Shown: one piece after another, positions 12,501 to 24,000 of the stretch | Layout: the number at the start of each line of letters is the position of its first letter | Numbering within the stretch: position 1 is the first letter of the stretch | Assembly (NCBI RefSeq): GCF_011075055.1 | Contig: NC_058154.1 | Location: 9,183,620-9,247,619 of the forward strand | Source: Mangifera indica | Taxonomy: Eukaryota; Streptophyta; Magnoliopsida; Sapindales; Anacardiaceae | Reading direction: 5' to 3' | DNA length: 64,000 bases | Program-made: the position numbers and the translations under genes | The notes under the pieces: model-generated | Database searches by the model: none | What the model was told of the DNA's origin: nothing | The model's input: the letters and a program-made list of their open reading frames with translations, nothing else

Positions 12501-14297
12501 TCCCATCTCGGAATATCCTTCGTGTGTCATCTCAACATCGGGCGACTCCTACAATTGGTGACATATCTACCCATCGATATAACGAGTCTAGTGTCTTATA
12601 TATCCAAAACTATAATATCAACATAAATCGGTTATTGTATATATTTACAATCATATTAAACTAATTTTATTTTAAAAACAAAATTTTACTTTGAATTAAT
12701 AAATACCATAATTACCTGAAACGCTAGTGGAAATCCTATGATGCCATACTACTTAAGCTGGTTTTCCTTTTTCTTTTTTAGGCTAGAATCTATAGAAATT
12801 CGGGAGATATTATCGCATATAGAGTGATATGTCATCTGCCACACTCGTACTCCCCACAGGTATGCATTGAACCCATCAAGATGATCAGCTAATTGTAATA
12901 TCTTTTGGGAAATTGTTTTCCCCAAATCACTCCCTAACAAACCTATGTGAAGATAAAACAACAATGCTAACTTCACTGCATCAGTGTCATCTTCCCCCCA
13001 TGGTCTCTGCTGGAAAACACAGCTCAGATCAACATATGTAACTAATTTACACCCATGAAAATATGTCTGGAGGATCCGATCTGTGGCCTTCGATGGAATA
13101 TAGAGATCGATATCTACCATATGACTGAATCAAAGACCTGTCATAATAGCAAACTCATACGCACTGAATCTGACATCCACATCATTAACTCAAAACCATA
13201 ACTCCTTTCTCGAGGTCACCTTATTTACTGCTTGAAGGATGAAGGAATGTATTAGAACTCCACTAAATTGACTATCCTTCAAGTCCAGAAAGTGTCTGAA
13301 ACAGGTACATCAAAACATTAGTAGTTACCTCTTTGTTAATAATTTTTTGATCACGACTCCCACATCTCTATATCCACGTGTAGTAACTTGAGCCTTGAAG
13401 TGTTTTTTGAGAGGAAATTGCAATTCATCTCTGCTTTCGTCCCTTTTTCTCTTTTGTACAACTTCTTGTATGAAAATTAAATTACAATCATATTAAATTT
13501 ATATAAATTTTAGGGAATAAATTGTATAAACCTTAAGATGGATAAATTTCAATTTGATCCCATATGGAAAATATAAAAAAGTCCTAAAATTTAATATAAT
13601 CGCATTTTGCCCCCTAATTCCAACCACACGAAACTCACGCTGGAGAACTCTGGAAAACCACAATTTGCCCCCACCATGCGAATTCGCCATCAACTATGCG
13701 AATTCGTGCGTCAACAACATGAATTCAGGGGGTTGATCGTAATTATGCGAGTCCACAAAGTTTTTCAATTTATATTATGGCCTACCACACGATGAAAACG
13801 CGTAGTTTTACCCCTAACCACACGATTATGTGTAGTCCACGAAGTTCGAAAAGTGCAAAAAATAACCCCGTCTTCAACAATTCTCACCACACGAATTCGT
13901 GTGGTCACTGCGCCATTCGTGTGGTGACCGCCGAATTCGTGTGACCACATTTTACCCTCCAAACTTCATTTTTTAAACTCCATTTCAATAACAATCAAAT
14001 CTACACCTAATATAACACGAAAGCTTTAAGAATATTCATCCAAATCACAAAGAAATCAAACATTTTCGTCAATCATACCAAATCGGAACCCTAACGCAAA
14101 ACTGGGTAATTTCACATCAAATTGCTCAAATCATCAACCAAAATGCATAAAGAGATGACAAATGTTGTTTTACTAACCTTTTTGTCCATCTTCGTTGCCC
14201 AAAACATCACAAAAATCGTCAGAGAAAATCGATGTTGCCGAGTGCGTGAAATGTGATTTCGAAAACTCTGTTTTCGTGTGTTTGGCCGAATGCGCAT
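9554..14297 (-). pseudogene. DUF1985/Ulp1-like cysteine protease gene carried by the MULE, broken
   Basis: Reads leftwards from a short first exon (14297-14159, MRIRPNTRKQSF.., donor GTTAGT). The DUF1985 domain spans about 13460-12720: LKKHFKAQV, RHFLDL, FSAYEFAIMTGL, DAVKLALLF, GFNAYLWGVRVW. A Pro/Ser-rich acidic linker follows (12359-12042), then small exons (about 11795-10600). The C-terminal C48 protease end has [11 protein letters not shown] (catalytic His) and VYDSL (Asp) at about 9940-9870, and [12 protein letters not shown] (catalytic Cys) at about 9690-9650. The stop ends at 9554. Ulp1 enzymes cut SUMO; the cargo copies carried by KI-type MULEs have no proven role. In-frame stops break it: after LWF (about 13180), after MTGL (about 13130), and after SQKM (about 9820). 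Exon borders in the middle are uncertain. Confidence 0.85.
13610..13960. repeat. Cluster of short palindromes (CACACGAATTCGTGTG type)
   Basis: CACACGAATTCGTGTG at about 13888-13903 is a perfect 16-bp palindrome. Variants GCGAATTCG (13678, 13698), CATGAATTCA (13719), CCACACGATTATGTG (13820), CCATTCGTGTGGTG (13912) and GCCGAATTCGTGTGACC (13931) are scattered over 350 bp. The region is more GC-rich than its surroundings and lies in the 5' part of the Ulp1-like gene (possibly an intron), near the right end of the MULE. Confidence 0.7.
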
Positions 14298-14437
14298 GGT
14301 TAACGTCTATTTCGTCTCTGAGGGGCATTTTTGTCTCTTCCTAATTTTGGGGCATTTTTGTTTAATAGTGAAATTCAAGGTAATTTCGTATTACCGCCTT
14401 AATTTTGGGGTAATTTAATTAATTTCCCTTATTATTG

Positions 14438-14738
14438 TTCATGGTCAAATCTCTCTCCTATTTGTTTTTTATTTTTTTTTTCAATTTTTGGGGGTTTGGT
14501 TGGTCAGAAATTGTGGGGATTGGAAAATTTTGCTTTTCTAGGAAACAATTAAGGCAAGAAACCATTTTGAATACTTTCGTTGAATATTTTCTCACCATAA
14601 CTAGTAATAATTTGTATCTTTTAAATAAATATACCAATAAATAAATAAATCCACTAAATATTTGTGTGGGCATTATTAGTATGATAATGAAAGATAGCAA
14701 ACTTAGCTATCAAAGAGATGAAATATTCAAACTAATCT
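14438..14738 (+). repeat. Block C, right half: copy of receptor-kinase intron 1
   Basis: Continues the match to the kinase intron (18891-19187) after the MULE: TTCATGGTCAAATCTCTCTC, AACTAGTAATAAT, TTTGTGTGGGC, GTATGATAATGAA. The two halves (3735-3982 and this one) form one ~550-bp intron copy. Confidence 0.85.
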
Positions 14739-14760
14739 GTTTACTTCAATATCCTACTCA

Positions 14761-15080
14761 TCTAGAATTACTATAAAGATTAAGAAGCATTTCATCTTTT
14801 ATTGTTCATTATTATCTTATATTTGATAAAATTGTGAACAACTTTAAGACTAGGGGTTGTTCAATATTGAATGACTTATGGAACAATATTCCTTTTTCAC
14901 GATCAAACATTTCTTCTTCATGAATGATATATACTCGGTTAATGAAACTTCATATATTTTATAATTTAAAAAGGGAAAAAAAAGCAAACCGAAATCAAAT
15001 TGATAACCTATTAATTGGTTTTTTATTCGATTCTACACATTTTGGTTTGATTTTTCTGGCGGCTCCTATGAGATACCCGC
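14761..15080. repeat. Block D, copy 1 (with the last codons of a VTE6-like fragment)
   Basis: Matches 53580-54010: TTTATTGTTCATT, AAATTGTGAAC, GTTCAA(T/C)ATTGAAT, CCTATTAATTGGTTTTTTATTC. At its right end (about 15050-15078) the - strand reads GYLIGAARKIK, resembling the end of the VTE6-like segment at 53980-54275. Similarity stops at 15080, where the next insertion begins. Confidence 0.7.
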
Positions 15081-15720
15081 GTGCTAGATTTCATCCACTA
15101 AGAGAAATTAATATTAAAGCCAAAGGACTTATTCCCACCCAAAATTTTCAAGTTTCTACTCATTAACTTAAAAAAATCTAAACACCCATCTATCTGTTAA
15201 TTTTGACTGTTAATATTAGGAGTAAAATCATTGTTTTTAAATTTTATTTAAAGAAAAACTAATTTATCCTTATTTTCTATCTTGGTTTTAAAAACTAATA
15301 ATTTCTCTCTAACTTAATTTTAAAAAGTTATTTTTTCACTCCCCATCAATTAGGATTTCTAGGGTTTTCATATTTTAGAGATAACAATTATCTCTCAAAA
15401 TTCAAAACATAACATTTACATTTCTAAAAATTCATTCTCTATTTTTAATGATCATTATTCTAGACGATTCGCTTCAAGGTATTATCAACTCCACCACTAA
15501 TAAGCTCTCTCCCTTTTTCGTGGTTTCTCGTTGCAAAAACCAACAAAAATTTAATTAAAAAGGTTGAATTTTTAGAACGAATCTGTGCGACAAAATCACA
15601 CATATTTGTGCGATAGAATTGTGCATTGGTTGATGCATAGCTTAATTGAATGATATCGCACGGAACACGGCCGAATCACATGCTAGATTTCATTCACTAA
15701 TACAAATTAATATTAATAAA
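15081..15720. mobile_element. Insertion of the AAGGACTTATTCCCACCC family between ~38-bp direct repeats
   Basis: Direct repeats 15081-15118 and about 15680-15718 (TGCTAGATTTCAT(C/T)CACTAA, then AAATTAATATTAA) bracket about 560 bp. The left edge is GCCAAAGGACTTATTCCCACCC, the terminus also seen at 990, 60036 and, as a variant, 60104. The right terminus does not show the expected inverted copy, so the element is truncated or rearranged. Confidence 0.5.
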
Positions 15721-17300
15721 TAAAAAATTACATAAATATTTTTTAATCCAATCAAATTGATTTATTTATGTATGGTCAAGCCGCCGTGAATTTTTTGCCG
15801 AGAACTTTCCTTTCCATCAGGTAAAGTGAGTGCCAGCTAATTGTTTCTTGCTTTAGTTGTTGAGACTTTTTCCAATTGGTCAAAGTCTTATGGCTTATAT
15901 TATAATATTAATATGATATGTCATAATTGTGATTATAATGATCACGTGGATATATTAAGATTAAAAAATTGAAGGAGTGTGGTCCACTTCAAAACAATAA
16001 TTTTTTAATAATAATTAATTACATAAGGCTATAAAAATATAGGGAAATTGGAAATTTTGTCATTTTTCAGGTATAAATATACAATTTTATCATTTTTTTA
16101 GATATTAAATATTTATATAATAAAAATAGTATAATATCTAACTATCCGTATCTTCAAATTAAAGTTTGTGAGATTTTCAAGCTAAGGTTAATAAAATCTC
16201 CAAGGTTAACGAGATCTTCAAGCCTTGATGATATCCAAATGTAAAAATAATTGCATTTATAATAATTACAATTGAAAGATAAAATAAGTTTTATGAAATT
16301 AGATCGATACTTTAATATATAAATTTTTTTAATTTTTGTATTATAAAAAATTTCAATCCTCATTCAAGGATAGTGTTGAATTTGGATTGAGTTGGGTTAG
16401 TTAGAAAATCGGTTTAGTTTGATTTGATTTGATTTGATTTATAATTTTTAAAATAATAATATTTTTATATTTAATTAATATAAAAAATATTTTAAAAATT
16501 TTTTTTATAAAAAATAAAAATGACCATAAATTACCTTAAAGATTTATTAGACATAAACTATATTTATGTATGATAAAAATTGATAAATATAAATAATTAT
16601 TGTGTTTAATTGGATATAATAAAAGAATACTAAATTATTATTTTATTTAAATGCCATTATTATAATTATTTTAAAATATTTTTAGTTATAATAATTAAGA
16701 ACAGATTTATAATAAAATTAAGATTACCTTAATAATTTTTTAATATATCAAGTAGACATGGTAATCAAATTATCTTCTATATTGTTTATTATATTATCAT
16801 TACTAATAAAATATTATCAGAATTTTTTATTATCGGTAAACCAAATAAAATAATATTGATAATAAAAAATAGATTACTAAAAAATATTTGATTATTCCCA
16901 AGCAAATAAAAGTTTGAATATTTTTATTAAATCTAATGAAACATAATAATTATTTATAACTATTAATTTGTTGTTCGTTTTAATTCAAATTAATAGTTTG
17001 AATTTATAGCTTGATTTATTTAAATTTATGGCTCCAATCGATGATTTTGGCTATTATATCGGTGAAACAATATAGTCTTATCAATGTGTCATAAATTCAA
17101 ACTATTAATTAGTATTATAAATTCACACCAAATTAAATCAAATCATTTTTTATTTAGAACTGAACTAACATCACTTTTAATTTTAGTTTAATAAACTTGA
17201 GTTGAATTATTTTTTATTCTAATTAAATTAAAATTAAATTATTTTTTATTTAAATAAAACTCAAATAAAAAAAATACTTAAACTCGATCGGTTTTGTACC
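15721..17300. other. AT-rich intergenic DNA
   Basis: Nothing coding seen. It contains a short (GATTT)n run near 16420-16440 and long A/T-rich stretches with repeated TTAATTAAA and TTATTATT words. A 69-codon frame at 16154-16363 has AT-driven composition and no recognisable motif. Confidence 0.5.
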
Positions 17301-18014
17301 CACCCATATTAAATAATCCTCTCTCTCTCTCTCTCACAGTGTAGGGACATCTTATCATGGTGGGATATTGCCATTTCTGTCTAGGATAAGGGAAGGTATT
17401 TTTATCAATTGAAGGAGTTTAAAATTTATTTACAACCCTTGTAAGAGTGGCCTTCAAGATTTACCTTACCCATGATTTAATTAGTTTTCCAAGAACACTT
17501 ACGGCTGATGTGATGTGGTGAACTCAAGTTGTTTATGGTCATCTGGGCGGCTAAGGTTTTTTCGTCAATCCTCATCTCTTCACTCCCTTTCATTGTTCCC
17601 ATACTGTTTTCAAAAGCACCGTCGATTTTCTTGACGCTGACTTTTCCCTTCAATTCCATGCAACGTATCAATGTTATTATACAATCAACCGCCGTCTGCC
17701 CATCTCATCTTGTCTATGAAAAGTAATCTTTTCTGTTCTTGTCTTTCTCTGTGTTTAATTTAATAATTACTCATCAAGTTTGAAGTTTAGAATTAGATTT
17801 GGTTACATGTATAACAGAAGCCTTCGGAGTTGACGATAAGAGCAAAACCCAAGTCTTTGTTTCCTGTTGTCTTCAAATTCTTTCTTCTTGCTTTTAACCA
17901 CTTCACTCTCTTTGTGATAAAAGTGTCGTTTCTCTCTCTCATTCGCTTGTCATTTTGCTGTTTGCGTTGAGGAACGAAGCGGGGAGAGGAGATAAGTTTT
18001 GTTGCAGAAGAAAA
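17301..18014 (+). promoter_or_regulatory. Probable promoter and 5' UTR region of the receptor kinase
   Basis: Base composition rises from very AT-rich to balanced at about 17300. A (CT)n tract lies at 17318-17336 and pyrimidine-rich CTCTCTCTC again at 17930-17940, common in plant core promoters and leaders. The kinase ATG is at 18015. No transcription start can be read directly. Confidence 0.4.
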
Positions 18015-21000
18015 ATGAGGCTTGGTCTCTCAATGACCAAGGTTGTTTCTCTTTTTGTTTTGGGTTTTTTGGTTCTCAACTGCTGTGTCAACTTTGGATC
18101 TCACGCTCAGCGTTTGCCTGATGAAGAAGGTAAGTTCACCGCAATAAACTCAGTTCTTATTATCTGGGAAAACGTGAAGTTTGATTTTGATTTTGTCTCT
18201 GTTTGCTTGGTGATGCTTGTGAAAGTGTGTTTTTTCGTTTGGTTGCCTAGAATTAGGAGATAGAAGAATTTTGTATTCTCATATCTTCATTTTGTGTAAA
18301 AATTGGAAGTTTGATCTTGATTTTCATTCGGAGTAACTGATTTTAGTTTCTGGGTATGTTTTTGTTCTGTCTCTTACATTTGCTGTGAGAATTCTTCTCT
18401 TCGGTTGGAGAGAATCTAAAGACAGATATTAAAACGAAAGGTTGAAGCTTTGAATTTGTTTAATTATATTAGACCTAGAAATAATCTCTTTTTCTTTCAG
18501 TAATCTAATATGATCGATTGTTTGATGTTAAATCGTTTCTCTTAGTTTCCTGTGATTTGTTTGGTTGGCGAGAAAATATAAGCCATTAGAGAATTTTACT
18601 TTTCCCGGAAAACACAGTCTGAGAAAACAATTAGAATAATTTCTTGTACTTTGGTTTCTTAGTATGCTCTTTTTTTATTGATTTTGGTTTCCGGTTATCT
18701 TCTTCTATAATTGTTTCTGTTCTGTGTTTTGACGTTTGGTGTCAAAAATGTTCTGTTTGGTTGGCAAGAAACTAAAAGATGAAACTAAAAAAAAAAAAAA
18801 AAGAGTGGAAGCTTTGAGTTTCTTTTCTTTTAAATTCCACGTAGGAAAAACTCTCTTTCTTACTCAATAATTCATTTACCAGGAATATTATTGTTCATGG
18901 TCAAATCTCTCTCCTATTTGTTTTTTATTTTTTTTTCCAATTTTTGGTGGTTTGGTTGATGACAAATTGTCGGGATTGGAAAAGTTTGCTTTTCTAGGAA
19001 AATAATTAATGCAAGAACCCATTTTGAATACTTTTGTTTAAATTTTCTCTCCATAACTAGTAATAATGTGTCTTTTAAATAAACATACCTATAAATAAAT
19101 CCATTAATTATTTGTGTGGGCCTTATTAGTATGATAATGAAGGATAGCAGACTTAGCTGTCAAAGAGACGAAATATTCAAACTTATCTTGCCTTCTTTCC
19201 CTTGTTGAATATTTTATTCTGTGTGGGTTCACAGTGAGAACCTTGGTAACAGTGTAGATCGGAGACATTAGTTTGATTCTTTGATATGGATTAATCATCC
19301 AAGAATTTTCACTTCCCACAATAAAAACAAAACCTATTCTCTGTCTTTCTTGCAAGTTGCAAGTGGGATTGTGATATGTTTCTTGCAAGTTGCAAGTTGC
19401 AAGTCGTTTTGTATAAAAAATTTTGAAAAAAAATCTACTGAGCCAACCCAAGCCAGCTTAAGCTTGGCTCGAGCTCGATCGAGCCGAGCAGAACCCGGCT
19501 CGTTTTGGGCTCAAACCGAGCCGAGCTCGAGCTCAAGCTGACTCGGTTCGAGTCCAGCCCTAGCTGGAATTAATGAAGCTTGATTGATACACACACATTC
19601 ATTCTTGTTCATTGACATGTGAACACTTATGAAATTAATGTGTTGAAAGAGTACTCACCTTTTGACCATTTGCATTATCTTTGACATGGTGGAATATGAA
19701 ACTGATTGCTTTAGCATTTCTGATTAGATTTAGTCTTGATTCAATTTTGTTCTAGTGCTCATGAATGAGTTTTTTCTCTGTGACAGTGAGTGCTCTCAAA
19801 GCAATACTCTCGAAACTGCAGCTCAAAAATAAAAGTGTATCCTCAACTTCCTGCAGTGACAGTGCATGGACTAACTACGATTCTTCAACTAAAAGCAATA
19901 TCACCTGTGATTGTACTCAGAACAACAATACTGTTTGTCATGTCACTATTTTGTATGACCTTCTTCCCTTTAACAATTGTCTGTATATGCACAATTTACG
20001 TTATAGTGTTTACTTAGCTTGTCGTTAGAGTTAGTTCTGATTTTACTTAAAACAGAGACTGATATTATAATTTTAAAGTGAATTTTAGCAGCCCAGTTAG
20101 TAATTTGTAACATCCATTTTTTTGACAGCAGATATCGAGTTTTTTTGACTTATTTGTTATTAATCAGTAGTGTTGCGGCCTATCTTATGAATTCTAATGC
20201 TTTTGATTTTCACTGTCGAGTTCTGGGCTTGTTCTGCTTGCTACTCTCTACTTACATGTTTCCTTGTTATTTTTGTTGTGATAGCTATATGAAGCGTCAA
20301 AATTTAGCTGGAGTTTTTCCTGAGGAACTTGCTAATCTTATTTTTTTGAGAGAAATGTAAGTGGGTGTTCCTTTTTTCTGCATTAGGATATCTTTGTGCA
20401 ATATCGGCACATTTTATCAAATGGTTCTCTAAAATTGAGGGCTAAGTGAAGTTGGTTTTGTCAAAACAGCGATCTTAGCCGCAACTATATTAATGGAACA
20501 ATCCCTCCAAGACTGGCTCAGCTCCAAAATCTTACCATTCTGTAAGTTGCTCCAAACTTTTACCACTTTAAATGAGTTCCCTTCTGCATTTGTTTATCTG
20601 GTTTCTGAAATTCCTTACATTTTCTCACTGTGACTTTGAGTGCTTTTTCCAATTCCATTATTTATTTAGTTATTGATGATTTAGATAACTTGTTGGTAGG
20701 TTTATAACTTTATGTACATTGCAGGTCCCTTTTGGGAAATCGTATTGGCGGTTCACTTCCACAGGAAATTGGTGACTTTCCTTCACTTGAGGAGTTGTAA
20801 GTTATTCATCAGACTCCATGCTTAAATGAAGTAAGAGTTGCTTAAAACATCAATGTCAACTGTGTTTCAATTTTCAGGATCTTGGAGGCTAATGAATTTG
20901 AAGGACCTATTCCTGAAACCCTTGGAAATGTGAAGAATTTAAGGAGACTGTAAGACTTCTGTCCTTATCTTCCAATTTATTCCTTTTCTGAAGAATCAGG

Positions 21001-24000
21001 CAACTGCTGTTGGTGCTTCGGTTCAATTTTTAACCCACTGTGTACTTTTACAGTCTTCTTTCTTCAAACAATTTTACGGGACCAATACCAAAATCACTTG
21101 GCAGCCTGACAAACTTACAAGATTTGTAAGTAATTTAGTGTGACATAAACATATGAAATTTTAGTGTTTAGAATTTCCTGATGAAAAAGCTTGATGCACT
21201 TTTGCAGTCGGGTAGATGGAACCAACCTGACAGGAAGGATACCTGATTTCATCGGAAATTGGACTAATATGACCCGACTGTAAGTTTTTTACTTCATTAA
21301 TTTTTCTTCTTTAAGAAACCGAATTTCTATTGTTTAGAACTTAAAAGTTTTCTGAGTCAATTTAAATCTACTGCAGTGATATGCAGGGAAGCTCCTTGGA
21401 GGGACCTATTCCTTCCACTATATCACAGTTGACAAATTTAGAAGAACTGTAAGCACTTGGTCCCGTGTAACGGTGACAACAATATTCAGTTTAGCAATCT
21501 TATTCGTCGTTATAAATAGAGAGTACTTTAACAATAGAATTATTGATAATTTCTGATGCTTGTTTTCATTTTCAGGAGGATTTCTGATCTGAAAGGATCA
21601 GGTTCGCCTATCCCAGATTTGCAGAAAATGACAAATATGGATAGATTGTGAGTTGACATTGACTTAATTTACTGCAATACAACATTCAATTTGGCCATCT
21701 TTTATCGCATTAACTTACCAATGGGTCAACTCTATTTCTGTGACTTAGGGCACTGAGAAATTGCTCGCTTAATGGTACAATCCCACCATATCTTGGGAGT
21801 ATGCCAAAGTTAAAACTTCTGTAAGTTGCTAATCTTTTCTGTGGTGATAGATCAATCAATATATGTGAAAAACTGCACCTTTTTATTTGGATAGGAAACA
21901 GTATATAAAAAAATGCTCTGTCAGTTGATAGATTTGTTCAAAGACACTTTACCTTATTTATAATTGTTTGGTCCACCTTTTTATTATTGTAGAGACTTGA
22001 GCTCCAAAAAATTAATAAGTCAGGATATAATAGTAATAAAGTCAAAATTATCTTGATAATATATTCATATTTAAGGTGAAATTTGTAATCAAATTATATT
22101 TCATATTACTTACCACATCATAAATCAAATAAAGTAATATTAGTAATAAACTATAGATTATCAGAATAATTTTTCAATATAGTGAGTCAAACGCCCTCTT
22201 AGTAGTAACTTGAAATAGATGAATTTTGTTTTGAAAAAATGTCTTTTTGTGTATTATTCTGTAACAAATCTTGTTATTCCTTGAAATTTGACAAATTGTG
22301 TTATTTCGTAATAAATCATGTCATTACATATGTATTAACGTGACTTTACTTATTACATAGTTTAGGTTAATTAAGGTACGGTTCGGTCAATCCAAAAATA
22401 TTTCTGTTCAGATTAAGATTAAAATTTTTTGATACAATTCTATTTCGAATCAGGTTAAGGTTTAGAGTCTTCGATCCAAAATCGGAATTAATATGACACG
22501 AATACTATCTGATGACAAGAACTGTCAGGTCTATAAAAAACTAGGGTTGTGCACGGTTCGATTTAGTGCGGTTTGAGAGATTTTTCAAACCAAACTGAGA
22601 AAAACGGTTTGAAAAATTTTCAAACCAAACCAAACCATTTTATATTTCAAACCAAACTGAAAAAATACAGTTTTGTCTGGTTTGGAGTATAGTTTAAACC
22701 ATAGTTATCGGTGTTCTATGATATACAATACATATCATATCCTACTATATGATAAGATAAAGATAAAAAATGATACGTATTATGAGGTATATCGAATTAA
22801 TACGATACAGTAAACGTATCACTTGATATAGTGTGTATCTTATAATACAATACATATTTCTTATATTAATTAATACACTATTTTAGAGAAAATAAATGCA
22901 TTAGGGGTGTATATGAAATATTTTAAAATGTTAAAAGTATTTGTGATATTTTTCAAAACGATGATGTCTCAATTATAATATTTTATTAGTAATTTATTAT
23001 TTTAATTTTTAAAAGATGTATTATACAATATGATACATGATATTGTGAATTGAATTTTTGGTATACTATACGATACATGATTCGATTATTATAATTTAAA
23101 ACTTTTAAAATCATATATATATATATATATATCATTTAATAAAATTAAGTGAATTGTAGTTTTTTGAAACATAATATAAACATGTAAAATAAATATAAAA
23201 TATATATACGCTATACATTTACAGAAAATAACAAAATAAATATGAAAAAACAAGTTGTACACCTAATTGCTTATTGAAAAATTTTGTCAAACATAGTTTT
23301 ATATATACATATATATGTATATATATATGTGTGTGTACAGTTTATGGTTTGATTCGGTTTAAAAATTACTCAAACCACAACCAAACTGAAAAAATAGTTT
23401 GAAAATTCTAACCCAAACCAAACCATCTTACAAACCAAACTAAACTAAATCATAATTTTTAAATGGTTTGATTCGATTTTGTGGGTTAAACCAAATTATG
23501 TATACTCCTATAAAAAAAAGTTGCACCTATTTATTTGGATAGGAAACAATATTTAAGAAAATGCTCTCAGTTGATAGATTTGTTCGAAGACACTTAAACT
23601 TATTAATAATTGCATGGTCCACTTTTTTATTATTGTAGAGACTTGAGCTCCAACCGGTTGACTGGTCAAATTCCTGAAACACTTCTTCATAGTTCGAAAG
23701 CCCTAAAATTCATGTAAGTCAATTAGAATATTTAATGATTCCTTGTCTATAAGCACTTCAACATGCAGTACTTTCGCTAATTTACCAGTGGTTTGCATAC
23801 TTTTTTTTCTCATAGTTTCCTCGGCAACAACTCATTAACTGGAGCAGTTGACAGTTCGATACTAAATGATAACAAGAAGTGGTAAGTTTGCCATATTTAT
23901 CTTGCTGACACAAGACTTGAGGTTGTCAATCATGATGGCTCATTCATTTTGAGAAATTTTTTTTATCGATTTTGCGGCATTGCAGGGATTTATCTTATAA

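Larger units (their letters stand above)
3983..14428. mobile_element. 10.4-kb Mutator-like element (Ulp1-carrying MULE)
   Basis: The left end GGGAAATTAAAATAAATG and the reverse complement of the right end GGGAAATTAATTAAATTACC form terminal inverted repeats. Both ends also carry subterminal CCCCAAATTTTGGGG-type motifs. The element is flanked by a perfect 9-bp direct repeat TTATTATTG (3974-3982 and 14429-14437), the length typical of Mutator insertions. The uninterrupted target is visible in the kinase intron near 18890. Inside are two convergent degenerate genes: a mudrA-like transposase (+) and a DUF1985/Ulp1 protease gene (-). This is the content known for Kaonashi-type (KI) MULEs of Arabidopsis and similar elements in cucurbits. 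Both genes contain stops and the transposase is split by a solo LTR, so the element is not autonomous now. Confidence 0.93.

Noticed and set aside
13554..13962. Several overlapping 60-65-codon frames
   Set aside because: They arise from the palindromic GAATTC/CACACG cluster and appear on both strands because the sequence is its own inverse.
17955..18263. 102-codon frame starting before the kinase ATG
   Set aside because: It begins at a TTG, and its 3' half runs into intron 1. The real start is 18015 and the exon ends at 18129.
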